Assembly (NCBI GenBank): GCA_018711655.1
Contig: DVIA01000014.1
Coordinates: 1-64,000, forward strand
Direction: 5' to 3'
DNA from: Candidatus Pullichristensenella avicola
Lineage (GTDB): Bacteria > Bacillota > Clostridia > Christensenellales > Aristaeellaceae
DNA length: 64,000 bases
The notes below the pieces were generated by a model. The model did no database searches. It saw only the letters and a program-made list of their open reading frames with translations, and was not told the origin of the DNA. The translations under genes and the position numbers were made by a program. Shown here piece by piece: positions 41,921 through 50,714 of this stretch (its first letter is position 1; each line of letters begins with the position of its first letter).

Positions 41921-42439
41921 TTAGCGCCTGCCCACGCCGCTTCTGCGAATGAGGCGCACGGCCTGCGGCGACACAGCAGTGTAGACGGCCGCCATGACCA
42001 CGGAGGAGACAAACCGCAGCACAATGCGCAGAAAGTTCAGCCCCGCAGGATAGCCGACGATGGCGGCGTCCAGATAAAGCGCCGCCGTGTTCAGCGCCGT
42101 GACCACCAGGCTGCTGACAAGCACGATGACCGCCGTCTGCTTCATGTTCAGATCAAAGCCGCGTTTTTGCGCATACAGGCCGATGATCAGGCCGCGGGCA
42201 AAGGCGGGCAGCACCCACAGAATCGTAGTCGGCGTAAGCCCGTAGGTGAGCATTTGATGGATAAACTCGCCGATGGCGCCCACCGCCATGCCGTCCACGC
42301 AGCCAAACAGCAGCGAGGAGACGATGATGGGGAAAGAGGCGAACGTGAGTTTGAGAAAAAAGAAGTCTATGGAAATATAGCTCAGCAGCACAAACAGTGC
42401 GATGCCCACCGCGTTGGTCGTCAACCTTCTGGCGTTCAT
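41921..42439 (-). CDS. ECF transporter S component (FolT-like)
   Basis: A 172-residue membrane protein with five to six helices. VLLSYISIDFFFLKLTFASF then PIIVSSLLFGCVDGMAVGAI and the LPAFARGLIIGLYAQKRG segment follow the S-component pattern for vitamin uptake, nearest in style to folate-type FolT. It needs the shared EcfAA'T module encoded elsewhere. The substrate cannot be fixed from sequence. ATG 42439 has GGGGGG about 8 bp upstream; a good promoter lies at 42488-42516. Confidence 0.78.
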   Translation of the reverse strand: MNARRLTTNAVGIALFVLLSYISIDFFFLKLTFASFPIIVSSLLFGCVDGMAVGAIGEFIHQMLTYGLTPTTILWVLPAFARGLIIGLYAQKRGFDLNMKQTAVIVLVSSLVVTALNTAALYLDAAIVGYPAGLNFLRIVLRFVSSVVMAAVYTAVSPQAVRLIRRSGVGRR

Positions 42440-42487
42440 TGGCAAAACTCCCCCCCTGTTTCGCGGCCGAAAAGGGCCTGTGCTGCA

Positions 42488-42516
42488 ATTATAACGTATT
42501 TCCTTCGAATTCTCAA
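42488..42516 (-). promoter_or_regulatory. Promoter for the ECF S component
   Basis: On the - strand TTGAGA (42511-42516), 17 bp, TATAAT (42488-42493). Confidence 0.82.
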
Positions 42517-42538
42517 TAGTGTTTTTTCATTGCGCGCG

Positions 42539-42544
42539 TATAAT
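42539..42544 (+). promoter_or_regulatory. -10 box for glgB
   Basis: TATAAT at 42539-42544, 31 bp before the glgB start. No good -35 is seen at 16-18 bp, so an activator or an extended element may be needed. It is divergent from, and close to, the ECF promoter. Confidence 0.55.
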
Positions 42545-42574
42545 AGTTGTAGAAAGACTTTCGGAGGGGGAGCC

Positions 42575-44587
42575 ATGAGACGCACAGCCGCGAAACAGCC
42601 GCAGTACAAGATATTGAACATCGACCCATACCTCAAGCCCTACTACAGCGACATCGCCCTGCGCATGCAGCGCCACGCCGACACGCGCCGCGCCCTGCTG
42701 GGCGATAAGGCAGATCTTTCCTCCTTTGCCAACGGCTATCTCTACTATGGCGTTTCCCGCACGAACGACGGCTGGGTGTACCGCGAGTGGGCGCCCGGCG
42801 CGGACGAGATGCACCTCATCGGCGATTTCAACGGCTGGAACCGCGAAAGCCATCCCATGACGCGCCTGGAAAACGGCGACTGGGAAATCGTTCTGCCCGG
42901 CGAGGACGCGCTCATGCACGGCCAGCGCATCAAGGTGCAGGTAACCAAAAACGGCGAGAGGTTCGACCGCATCCCCGCCTACATACGCCGCGTGGTGCGC
43001 GATCCTGAAACCAACGAATTCTACGGCCAGGTCTGGTCTCCGAACCGCCCCTTCCGCTGGACGGACGGCGGCTACGGCAAGCGCAAACTCAGCCCGCTTT
43101 TCATCTATGAAAGCCATGTTGGCATGGCGCAGGAGGACGAATCTGTCGGCACCTATCGCGAGTTCGCCGACCGCATTCTCGACCGCGTGCAGGAAGCCGG
43201 CTACAACACCATCCAGCTCATGGCCATCATGGAGCATCCCTACTATGCTTCCTTCGGCTATCAGGTGACGAATTTCTTCGCCGCCTCGTCGTGGTACGGC
43301 AACCCGGAGGATCTCAAATACCTCATCAACACCGCGCACGAGATGGGCATGTTCGTGCTTCTGGACGTGGTTCACTCCCACGCCAGCAAAAACACCAACG
43401 AGGGCCTCAACCGCTTTGACGGTACCGACGACCAGTATTTCGTCGCCCAGGATCACCCGGCCTGGGATACGAAGCTGTTCAACTACGGCAGGCACGAGGT
43501 CATCCATTTCCTGCTTTCCAACCTCAAATTCTGGCTGCAGGAGTATCACTTCGACGGCTTCCGGTTCGACGGCGTTACCTCCATGCTCTACCACGACCAC
43601 GGCCTGGGCACGGACTTTATGAGCTACGACCGCTACTTCAGCCTCAACACCAACGTCGAGGCCGTTACCTATCTGCAACTGGCCAACGAGCTGATCCACG
43701 CGGTCAATCCCTTCGCCGTCACCATCGCCGAGGATATGAGCGGCATGCCCGGCATGTGCCTGCCCATCCGCTACGGCGGCATCGGCTTTGACTACCGGCT
43801 TTCCATGGGCGTTCCGGATTTCTGGATCAAGACGCTCAAGGAAAGCGACGAAAACTGGGACATGCGCAAAATGTGGCACGAGCTGACCACGCGCCGCCCG
43901 CAGGAGAAGAACATCGGCTACAGCGAAAGCCACGACCAGGCGCTGGTGGGCGACAAGACGCTCATTTTCCGCATGGCCGACGCCGAGATGTACACCGGTA
44001 TGAACAAGGACTATCACTCGATCACCATGGATCGCGCCATCGCCCTGCACAAGATGATCCGCTTCATTACCCTGGTGCTGGCGGGCGAAGGCTACCTCAA
44101 CTTCATGGGCAACGAGTTTGGCCATCCCGAGTGGATCGACTTCCCCCGCGAAGGCAACGGCTGGAGTTACAAATACGCCCGCCGGCAGTGGTCTTTGTGC
44201 GACAACGAAATGCTCAAATACGCCTGGCTGCGCGACTTTGACCGCGCCATGCTCAAGTTTGCCCGCAAGTACCGCGTGCTTTCCAAGCGCGGCGCGGTGA
44301 ACCTGTGGGTCGATCAGGATCGCAAGCTGCTGGCCTTCTGCAAGGGCGACCTCATTTACCTGTTCAACTTCCACCCCACGGAATCGCCGACGAACTTCTT
44401 CCTGCCCACGCATCCCCTGGGCGAGGGCGAGTACCGCGCCGTGTTCTCCAGCGACGAAGTCGCCTTCGGCGGCAACGGCAACATCAGCGAGGACTACGTC
44501 TACCAGGCGCGCAACGTGCCCGGCCATGGCGTGGGCTTCGAGGTCTACATCCCCAGCCGCACGGCCGTGGTGTTCAGGCATGTCTGA
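42575..44587 (+). CDS. glgB: 1,4-alpha-glucan branching enzyme, eukaryote-type (GH13_8)
   Basis: A 670-residue branching enzyme. An N-terminal CBM48 (VYREWAPGADEMHLIGDFNGW) precedes the GH13 barrel. Catalytic residues are the nucleophile Asp332 in DGFRFDGVTSMLYHDHG, the acid Glu386 in AEDMSG and Asp454 in ESHDQALVGDK. The pattern YNTIQLMAIMEHPYYASFGY and the C-terminal domain resemble plant and yeast branching enzymes rather than Escherichia coli GlgB. ATG 42575 follows GGAGGGGG; the longer upstream frame reads through the promoter. No other glycogen gene is in the window. Confidence 0.93.
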   Translation: MRRTAAKQPQYKILNIDPYLKPYYSDIALRMQRHADTRRALLGDKADLSSFANGYLYYGVSRTNDGWVYREWAPGADEMHLIGDFNGWNRESHPMTRLENGDWEIVLPGEDALMHGQRIKVQVTKNGERFDRIPAYIRRVVRDPETNEFYGQVWSPNRPFRWTDGGYGKRKLSPLFIYESHVGMAQEDESVGTYREFADRILDRVQEAGYNTIQLMAIMEHPYYASFGYQVTNFFAASSWYGNPEDLKYLINTAHEMGMFVLLDVVHSHASKNTNEGLNRFDGTDDQYFVAQDHPAWDTKLFNYGRHEVIHFLLSNLKFWLQEYHFDGFRFDGVTSMLYHDHGLGTDFMSYDRYFSLNTNVEAVTYLQLANELIHAVNPFAVTIAEDMSGMPGMCLPIRYGGIGFDYRLSMGVPDFWIKTLKESDENWDMRKMWHELTTRRPQEKNIGYSESHDQALVGDKTLIFRMADAEMYTGMNKDYHSITMDRAIALHKMIRFITLVLAGEGYLNFMGNEFGHPEWIDFPREGNGWSYKYARRQWSLCDNEMLKYAWLRDFDRAMLKFARKYRVLSKRGAVNLWVDQDRKLLAFCKGDLIYLFNFHPTESPTNFFLPTHPLGEGEYRAVFSSDEVAFGGNGNISEDYVYQARNVPGHGVGFEVYIPSRTAVVFRHV

Positions 44588-44629
44588 CGACGCTTTCGCG
44601 CCCTGAAGCGGGTTTTTGAGCGGTTCCCC

Positions 44630-44659
44630 TTGCCTTTTCTCCCTTCTTTTTGGTATACT
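44630..44659 (+). promoter_or_regulatory. Promoter for the SPFH protein gene
   Basis: TTGCCT (44630-44635), an 18-bp spacer and TATACT (44654-44659), 30 bp before the start codon at 44689. Confidence 0.65.
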
Positions 44660-44688
44660 GTGCGCATACCAAGGAGGAGGGAATTTTC

Positions 44689-45702
44689 ATGTATACAAGC
44701 AACGAACCCAAAAAGGCCGGAAAGCCCGGGCCGTTCGGCCTTTCCCGCAAGACGCTGATCGTTGCCGTGGCGGTGGTCGCCGTTGCGGCGGCAGCTGTTT
44801 TCCTGACGGCGTTTTCGCCGTTTGTGACCATCCCCGCCGGACACACCGGCGTTGTGACCACCTTCGGCCGCGTCGAGGATTATACGCTTGGCGAAGGTTT
44901 TCATCTCAAAAGCCCGCTCAAGCAGGTGGTCGTCATGGACACGCGCACGCAGCGCGCCTCTTTGACCATGCAGGCCTTTTCCAGCGATATCCAGCAGGTG
45001 GACGTGGTCTGTTCGGTCAACTACGCCGTCGATCGCGAAACCTGCCAGCGGCTCTACCAGCGCGTGGGCATGAACTATTACGCCAACGTCATGGAGCCGC
45101 GGGTGCTGGAAAACGTCAAAACGGTGTTTGCGCGCTACACGGCGGAAAATCTCATGGACGCGCGCAACACGCTTTCCCAGCAGATCATGGAACTGCTCGC
45201 CCCGGAAATGGCGGAATACGGCATTTCCGTGACCTCCGTGGCCATTGAAAACGTGGATTTCACCGACGCCTTTACCGACGCCGTGGAACAGAAACAGGTG
45301 GCCGAACAGACGCGTCTGCGCGTGGAGACCGAGCAGGCCCAGCAGACCGCCGTGGAAGAGGCGCAGGCTGAGCGGCGCATCATCGCCGCCAACGCCGAAG
45401 CTGAAGAGCGCGCCATTCTCGCCGAAGCCGACGCCAACGTCGTGCGCATCAATGCCGACGCCGAGAAGTACCGCGGCCAGCAGCAGGCCGAAGCCAACGC
45501 GGCCCTGGCGGCTTCGCTGACGCCGGAATTGATTTCCTACTATCAATCGCAGCGGTGGAACGGCCAATTGCCCGCCGTATTCGGCGGCGATACCCTGCCC
45601 ATTCTGGAAATGGGCGATCTGGGCGCGTCGGAACCGGCGCAGGAGGAGGCCGCAGACGCAGAGGAAAACGCAACCGCCGATATTTGGAGCCAAAACAACT
45701 GA
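44689..45702 (+). CDS. HflC/stomatin-like SPFH protein
   Basis: A 337-residue protein with one N-terminal membrane helix (about 26-46: TLIVAVAVVAVAAAAVFLTA), an SPFH/band-7 domain (IPAGHTGVVTTFGRVEDYTLGEGFHLKSPL, ... AIENVDFTDAFTDAVEQKQVAEQ) and a long Ala/Glu-rich coiled coil, then an acidic tail (EEAADAEENATADI). Family members form large membrane cages that organise proteases or lipids; HflC modulates FtsH in Escherichia coli. Here it stands alone without HflK. AAGGAGGAGGG precedes ATG 44689. Confidence 0.85.
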   Translation: MYTSNEPKKAGKPGPFGLSRKTLIVAVAVVAVAAAAVFLTAFSPFVTIPAGHTGVVTTFGRVEDYTLGEGFHLKSPLKQVVVMDTRTQRASLTMQAFSSDIQQVDVVCSVNYAVDRETCQRLYQRVGMNYYANVMEPRVLENVKTVFARYTAENLMDARNTLSQQIMELLAPEMAEYGISVTSVAIENVDFTDAFTDAVEQKQVAEQTRLRVETEQAQQTAVEEAQAERRIIAANAEAEERAILAEADANVVRINADAEKYRGQQQAEANAALAASLTPELISYYQSQRWNGQLPAVFGGDTLPILEMGDLGASEPAQEEAADAEENATADIWSQNN

Positions 45703-45707
45703 CGCCC

Positions 45708-45735
45708 GCCCGCCGGAGATGTTTATCCGGCGGGC
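45708..45735 (+). terminator. Hairpin after the SPFH gene
   Basis: GCCCGCCGG (45708-45716) pairs with CCGGCGGGC (45727-45735). No T-run follows, so it may be a weak terminator or an RNA-stabilising stem. Confidence 0.45.
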
Positions 45736-45768
45736 AAAGTGTGTATATTATAGACGGAGGGCTCAACG

Positions 45769-46164
45769 ATGAAGCGCGAAGCGACAGTCGTGGAAAAAGA
45801 CGGCCGCCTGATGGCCGAGGTCGTGCGCAGCGAGGCATGCCAGCAGTGCCGCGCCTGCCAGTTTGGCCAAACCGAGAGCGTATTGGTGGAACTGCCCGAA
45901 GGCGACTTCCATCCCGGCGACAGCGTGGAACTGACGCTGGAAGAAGGGCGCTTTGCCCGGGCCACGCTGCTGGCCTACGCCCTGCCGGTGGTATTTCTGT
46001 TTGCGGGGCTGCTCATCGCCGCTTTCTGCGCTGCAAGCGAGGTCTGGCAGGCCGTGTGCGCGTTGGCCGGGCTGGGAGTGGGCCTGATCGTCATCAAAAT
46101 TCTGGAGCCGCGTCTGCGCAGCATGCAGCCGGAGGCGCGGCCCTGCGAAAAAAAGGAGGAATAA
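45769..46164 (+). CDS. RseC/SoxR-reducing-system family membrane protein
   Basis: A 131-residue protein with a short N-terminal Cys cluster (SEACQQCRACQFGQ), the RseC_MucC signature, followed by two membrane helices (ATLLAYALPVVFLFAGLLIA and VCALAGLGVGLIVIKILEP). Relatives accompany Rnf electron-transfer complexes or sigma-E control, and the cysteines may hold an Fe-S centre. trxA begins 3 bp later, which suggests a redox role. The -10-like TATATTAT at about 45742 lies upstream. Confidence 0.8.
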   Translation: MKREATVVEKDGRLMAEVVRSEACQQCRACQFGQTESVLVELPEGDFHPGDSVELTLEEGRFARATLLAYALPVVFLFAGLLIAAFCAASEVWQAVCALAGLGVGLIVIKILEPRLRSMQPEARPCEKKEE

Positions 46165-46167
46165 ACT

Positions 46168-46494
46168 GTGTCCGAACAGATTCTCAACCTTAAGGGCGGC
46201 GACCTGACCGAGGCCAAGCTGGCTTCTCTGGGCAAGGTGCTGGTCGATTTCTGGGCGCCCTGGTGCGGCCCCTGCCGCATGGTGGCGCCGATCCTCGAGC
46301 AGGTGGCGGCGGAAACGGCCGGCAAGGCCACCATCGCCAAGGTCAATATCGACGACAATCCCGACGCTGCCGCCGCTTTCGGCGTGGCCAGCATTCCCAC
46401 CATGATCCTCTTTGTGGACGGCAAGGAGGTTTCGCGCATGATCGGCGCCAATCCCAAAGGCGCGATTCTCGACTTTATCAACGGCCAGAATTGA
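46168..46494 (+). CDS. trxA: Thioredoxin
   Basis: A 108-residue thioredoxin. The active site is DFWAPWCGPCRMVAP (Cys33 and Cys36), with the cis-Pro in VASIPTMILF. It reduces cytoplasmic disulfides. It starts with GTG at 46168 preceded by AAAAAGGAGGA, is coupled to the RseC-like gene, and ends in a strong terminator. Confidence 0.96.
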   Translation: MSEQILNLKGGDLTEAKLASLGKVLVDFWAPWCGPCRMVAPILEQVAAETAGKATIAKVNIDDNPDAAAAFGVASIPTMILFVDGKEVSRMIGANPKGAILDFINGQN

Positions 46495-46503
46495 GTTTTC
46501 ACG

Positions 46504-46541
46504 TTAAATCGTGCGCACATGCGCGATTTAAGCGGTTTTTT
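46504..46541 (+). terminator. Terminator of trxA
   Basis: TTAAATCG (46504-46511) pairs with CGATTTAA (46524-46531), with further GCGC pairing inside, followed by GCGGTTTTTT. Confidence 0.88.
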
Positions 46542-46585
46542 GTGTTATACTTATGGTGGATAAAGAGGTCTGCCATCCAAGCAAT

Positions 46586-46613
46586 GTGCCGGCATCTGCC
46601 GGCACGTTTTTTT
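46586..46613 (+). terminator. Terminator-like hairpin in the RNase J leader
   Basis: A perfect 9-bp stem, GTGCCGGCA (46586-46594) and TGCCGGCAC (46597-46605), then G and TTTTTTT (46607-46613). A possible -10 (TATACT, near 46546-46551) lies between this and the trxA terminator, so it may attenuate the RNase J transcript. The 2-nt loop is tight; the stem may open to 8 bp. Confidence 0.68.
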
Positions 46614-46691
46614 GCAGGGCAAACCGCGTTTTGCGCAGCCGCGCGCGTCGCCGGCGGCCGCGTGAGGATATTATGGTAAACCATCCGCAAG

Positions 46692-48392
46692 ATGAGAGGA
46701 GGGGTCGTTCTGTCCCAGAAAAAAGCAAAGAAAAAGGAACCAAGGCTTCGCGTCATTCCCCTGGGCGGGCTGGGCGAGGTCGGCAAGAACATGACTGTGT
46801 TCGAATATGGAGACGACATCGTGGTCGTGGACATCGGTTCGATGTTCCCCAAGGAGGACATGCCCGGCGTAGACCTGGTCATTCCCGACTATACCTACCT
46901 TGCCAAGAACCGCGAGCGCATTCGCGGCTATGTCATCACCCACGGGCATGAGGATCACATCGGCTCCGCGCCCTATGTGCTCAAGGACCTACCCGCGCCG
47001 TTGTATGGCACGCGGCTTACCCTGGCGCTGGTGGCGCAGAAGCTCAAGGAGCACCGTTACATCGAAGGCATCGAAATGAACGTGGTCGAGCCTGGCGACG
47101 TCATCGCCCTTGGCGCGTTCAGAATCGAATTTATCAAGGTCAACCACTCGATTGCCGGCGCCTGCGCGCTGGCCATCCATACCCCCGTGGGCACGGTGAT
47201 CCACACGGGCGACTTTAAAGTGGACTTCACGCCCGTGGACGGCGAGCCGATCAACCTGGGCCGTTTCGCCGAACTCGGCCAGAAGGGCGTGCTGCTTCTA
47301 ATGGCGGATTCCACCAACGCCGAGCGCATGGGCTATACGATGTCTGAAAAAAAGGTGTGCGAGACCTTCAACACCCTCTTTGAACGGGCGCAGGGCCGCA
47401 TCATCATCGCCATGTTCGCCAGCAACATTCACCGCATCCAATCCGTGGTGGATTCGGCGGTGCGCTTCGGCCGCAAGGTGTGCATGATCGGCCGCAGCAT
47501 GGTCAACATCGCCCGCGTGGCAATGCAGTTGGGCGACCTGAAGATTCCCGAAGGCCGCCTCATCGCGGTGGACGACATCGACCGCTACGACGACAGCGAA
47601 ATCTGCGTGCTCACCACCGGCAGCCAGGGCGAGCCCATGAGCGGCCTTTCGCGCATGGCCTTTGCCGAGCACCGCAGACTGGAGATCCGCGCAAGCGACA
47701 TGGTCATCGTCTCGGCCTCGGCCATTCCCGGCAACGAAAAAAGCGTTTCGCGCGTCATCAACCAGTTGGTGCGCACGGGCGCGGACGTGATTTACGAGGC
47801 GCTTGCCGAGGTGCATGTCTCCGGCCACGCGCGCCGCGAAGAACTGAAACTGATGCAGATGCTGGTCAAGCCCCGCTTCTTCATCCCCGTACACGGCGAG
47901 TACCGCCACCTCTACCACCACGCGCGTCTGGCGGAGGCGCTGGGCATGCCGGAAGAGCGCGTGCACATTCCCGAGATCGGCGAAATGATCGAGCTTTCCC
48001 CCACCACCATGAGCGTGGCGGGCACCGTGCCCAGCGGCTCGACGCTCATTGACGGCCTCGGCGTGGGCGATGTTGGCGCGGTGGTGCTCAAGGACCGCAA
48101 GCATCTGTCTGAGGACGGGCTGCTGATCGTCGTCATGGGCGTGGATCACGACGAGCGCGCCGTGGTTTCCGGGCCTGATATCATCAGCCGCGGTTTTGTC
48201 TACATGCGCGAGGCCGACGATCTGGTCGAAGGCGCCCGCGCCGCGGCCAAGCGCGCCATCGACGCTTTCGGCTCTGTGGACACCACGGACTGGAACCACC
48301 TCAAAAACGACGTGCGCGACGCCGTGCAGCGCTACATCTATGAAACGATCAAGCGCAACCCCATGATCCTGCCCATCGTGGTGGAAATTTGA
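46692..48392 (+). CDS. rnj: Ribonuclease J
   Basis: A metallo-beta-lactamase/beta-CASP ribonuclease with 5'-exonuclease and endonuclease activity, central to mRNA decay in Firmicutes. Zinc motif THGHEDHIGSAPYVL, then IHTGDFKVDFTPVDG, MADSTNAERMGYTMSE (beta-CASP) and VHVSGHARREELKLM, and a C-terminal domain of typical length. The first ATG in frame (46692) has no ribosome site, while AGGAGGGG follows it at 46695-46702, 7 bp before a CTG at 46710. The true start may therefore be that CTG (VLSQKKAKKKEPRLRVIPLGG). With ATG the protein has 566 residues. Confidence 0.93.
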   Translation: MRGGVVLSQKKAKKKEPRLRVIPLGGLGEVGKNMTVFEYGDDIVVVDIGSMFPKEDMPGVDLVIPDYTYLAKNRERIRGYVITHGHEDHIGSAPYVLKDLPAPLYGTRLTLALVAQKLKEHRYIEGIEMNVVEPGDVIALGAFRIEFIKVNHSIAGACALAIHTPVGTVIHTGDFKVDFTPVDGEPINLGRFAELGQKGVLLLMADSTNAERMGYTMSEKKVCETFNTLFERAQGRIIIAMFASNIHRIQSVVDSAVRFGRKVCMIGRSMVNIARVAMQLGDLKIPEGRLIAVDDIDRYDDSEICVLTTGSQGEPMSGLSRMAFAEHRRLEIRASDMVIVSASAIPGNEKSVSRVINQLVRTGADVIYEALAEVHVSGHARREELKLMQMLVKPRFFIPVHGEYRHLYHHARLAEALGMPEERVHIPEIGEMIELSPTTMSVAGTVPSGSTLIDGLGVGDVGAVVLKDRKHLSEDGLLIVVMGVDHDERAVVSGPDIISRGFVYMREADDLVEGARAAAKRAIDAFGSVDTTDWNHLKNDVRDAVQRYIYETIKRNPMILPIVVEI

Positions 48393-48456
48393 ACCAAACC
48401 GCGCGCGCGTTCGTCCAAGTAGGAAAACGCGACCGCGGCCGACTGGAGGCGATCGG

Positions 48457-48807
48457 ATGAACCCCTACGACCTTGCCCATCAGCTCGCGCGCTCCATGAA
48501 GGAAAGCGAGGAGTATCGCGAATATGAGCGCCTGCGCGAAGCGGCCTACGAGGACGATACCAACCGCGCGCTGTTGGACGAATACAAGCGCCTGCAGTTC
48601 CGCATGCAGGCCCGCCTCGCCTCGGGCGAGACCATGCCGGAGGACGACCTGCAAAGGCTTCAGCAGATCGGCGCGCTGTTGCAGTTCAACCCGGATGTCA
48701 GCGCCTATCTGCTGGCGGAATTCCGCTTTCAGAAAATGCTGTCGGATATTTTCAAGATTCTGGCGGACGTGGTCAATATCGACCTCGATTCGCTCACCAG
48801 GAGTTAA
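48457..48807 (+). CDS. ylbF: YlbF/YmcA-family regulator
   Basis: A 116-residue helical protein (MNPYDLAHQLARSMKESEEY, NRALLDEYKRLQFRMQARLASGE, LLAEFRFQKMLSDIFKILADV) of the Com_YlbF family. In Bacillus, YlbF with YmcA and YaaT forms the Y-complex that guides RNase Y and affects competence, sporulation and biofilms. Its place after RNase J fits an RNA-processing role. mltG starts 3 bp later. Confidence 0.85.
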   Translation: MNPYDLAHQLARSMKESEEYREYERLREAAYEDDTNRALLDEYKRLQFRMQARLASGETMPEDDLQRLQQIGALLQFNPDVSAYLLAEFRFQKMLSDIFKILADVVNIDLDSLTRS

Positions 48808-48810
48808 CGT

Positions 48811-50121
48811 ATGGCAAGCAAAAAGCAGCGGCGGCGTCCCGCTCCGCGCCGGCGACCCTTCTCCCGCCCGGTGCGCTACGACCAGCAGACGCTGCGCGAA
48901 GAGCGCGAATATGGCCTGTTTTGGTACGCATGGCTGTGGCGGATTTTGCGCCCGGTGTTGGTTTTTCTGTGTTCGGTGCTGATCGTCATCGGCCTGGTCA
49001 CGATGGGTTGGAACCGGATCGACGAGGCGTTTTTCATGCCCGTGGATCCGGAAAATACGCAGACGGTGCGCTTCACCATCGAATCCGGCGAGTCGATTTC
49101 CGCCATCGGCCAGAAATTGCAGGATGCGCATCTGTTGCGCAACGCCACGGTGTTTCGCTACCTGGTGCAGTTTTTGGGCGCAACCGGGGAGATCAGCTAC
49201 GGCACATATGATCTTTCGCCGTCCATGAGCGTCAACGACATCATTGCCGAACTGTCCTCCGGCAGCCAGAACGCCGAGCGCACCATCACCATCATTCCCG
49301 GCTGGACGGTGGAGGACATCGCCGACTACCTCTTCGAAGAGGGCGCGATCGAAACCCGGGAGGAGTTTTTGAACCTCTGCCGCGACGCCAGCGCCTTCAT
49401 CGACAGCAGCTATCCCCTCAGCCAGGCGCGCGAACAGGGCACGCTCTCCGGCCGCAAGTATCAGCTTGAGGGCTATCTGGCTCCGGATACCTACCGCGTG
49501 TTCCGGTCCGCCACCGCTCAGGACATCATCTCTACGCTGATCGCGCAGACCAATACCGTCATCGACGAGGTCTATTACGGCAGCAACGAGATCGAATTCG
49601 AAGTCGATCCGGACACCGGCGAATATCGGGAAGTAACGCGCTACCGCAACGACAACCTGACGCTGGACCAGATCATCATTCTCGCCTCCATGATCGAAAA
49701 GGAGGCGGGCAACACGGCCGATTACGCCCGCGTGTCCGCGGTGTTCACCAACCGCCTCAACGCCGGCATGCGCCTGGAAAGCGACCCGACGGCCACCTAC
49801 CTGCTGGGCGTGAACAAACTGGCGCTCTCCAGCGAGGAAACCGCCGCGGTGAACAACTACAACACCTATGTGATCGACGGTCTGCCGATCGGGCCTATCT
49901 GCAATCCGTCCGCGGCGGCGATGGAGGCGGCGCTCTATCCCGACGTGGAGTATGTGGACGAGGGCTATCTCTACTTCTGCGCCGCGGAGCCGACCTCCGG
50001 CGAACTGGTCTTTGCCAAGACGCTTGAGGAGCACGAGGCCAACGTCGCCCGCTATCGTCCGCTGTGGGAAGCTTACGACCGCCAGATGGCCGAAGAAGAA
50101 AGCGCCGAAGAGGCGCCGTGA
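48811..50121 (+). CDS. mltG: Endolytic murein transglycosylase MltG
   Basis: A 436-residue protein with a basic cytoplasmic start, one membrane helix (LRPVLVFLCSVLIVIGLVTM, about 48-68), a LysM-like region (VRFTIESGESISAIGQKLQDAHLL) and the YceG domain with LEGYLAPDTYRV and the catalytic Glu in IIILASMIEKEAGN. MltG cuts nascent glycan strands. A strong hairpin follows 2 bp after the stop. Confidence 0.94.
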   Translation: MASKKQRRRPAPRRRPFSRPVRYDQQTLREEREYGLFWYAWLWRILRPVLVFLCSVLIVIGLVTMGWNRIDEAFFMPVDPENTQTVRFTIESGESISAIGQKLQDAHLLRNATVFRYLVQFLGATGEISYGTYDLSPSMSVNDIIAELSSGSQNAERTITIIPGWTVEDIADYLFEEGAIETREEFLNLCRDASAFIDSSYPLSQAREQGTLSGRKYQLEGYLAPDTYRVFRSATAQDIISTLIAQTNTVIDEVYYGSNEIEFEVDPDTGEYREVTRYRNDNLTLDQIIILASMIEKEAGNTADYARVSAVFTNRLNAGMRLESDPTATYLLGVNKLALSSEETAAVNNYNTYVIDGLPIGPICNPSAAAMEAALYPDVEYVDEGYLYFCAAEPTSGELVFAKTLEEHEANVARYRPLWEAYDRQMAEEESAEEAP

Positions 50122-50123
50122 CG

Positions 50124-50153
50124 CAGGGAGCCGGGCGTTTTCCCGGCTCCCTG
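50124..50153 (+). terminator. Terminator of mltG
   Basis: A 12-bp stem, CAGGGAGCCGGG (50124-50135) with CCCGGCTCCCTG (50142-50153), then TTTGTCA. Confidence 0.82.
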
Positions 50154-50714
50154 TTTGTCAAAAAAGCCTCTTTGACAATCTGACGGACAGGGAAATCGGC
50201 TCTCCCGCCGCTGTCCCCGCCGGTTTTCGCTGAAACTTTGCGGATTTTCGAGCGCGGAAACTGCAGCAGAGCGATTTTCGCTCTGGAAAATGGGATTTCC
50301 CGTCGCAGGAATTGTCCCGTTCCCGCCGTATGCGAGGCGATTTTTCCGACTTGAAAGCCCCGGGAGGCAACCTGCCGCCGGGTGCGACTGTACCGCGAAA
50401 GGGCTTCGGCTCTCGCGCGCTCTTCTTGCCTCCTTTGACCGCTTGAGAACCGGGATTTTTCCCGGCTTCTTTTGGGTTTTGGCGAAGTCTGCAAAACATC
50501 CGGACAGCGCGGCGCGCGAGCGCGCGTTGCTTTCGTCTTTTGCCGCCGCACCCTGTCCCTGCAACCGCAAGCGGCGAAAACCCGCCCTGCGTTTTCCGCG
50601 AAGGCGGGCGGCAAAGCGCGTGGACGGGCCTTCCCATTCGGACGCGGCCGGCGTGCAAAGCCCGGGGCCGGCTGCGTCCGCGCACGGCGGGCGGGCCGGC
50701 CTTCGCGTTCCGCG
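50154..50714. other. Non-coding region between mltG and spoIVA
   Basis: About 560 bp between converging genes with no credible gene. Several hairpins occur, such as GAGCGATTTTCGCTC near 50270, CCGGGATTTTTCCCGG with a T-rich tail near 50452-50475, and CCCGCC...GGCGGG near 50580-50610. They may be terminators for either side. Confidence 0.5.

Noticed and set aside
42527..44581. 684-residue open frame on the - strand across glgB
   Set aside because: Shadow of glgB, whose catalytic motifs are intact on the + strand.
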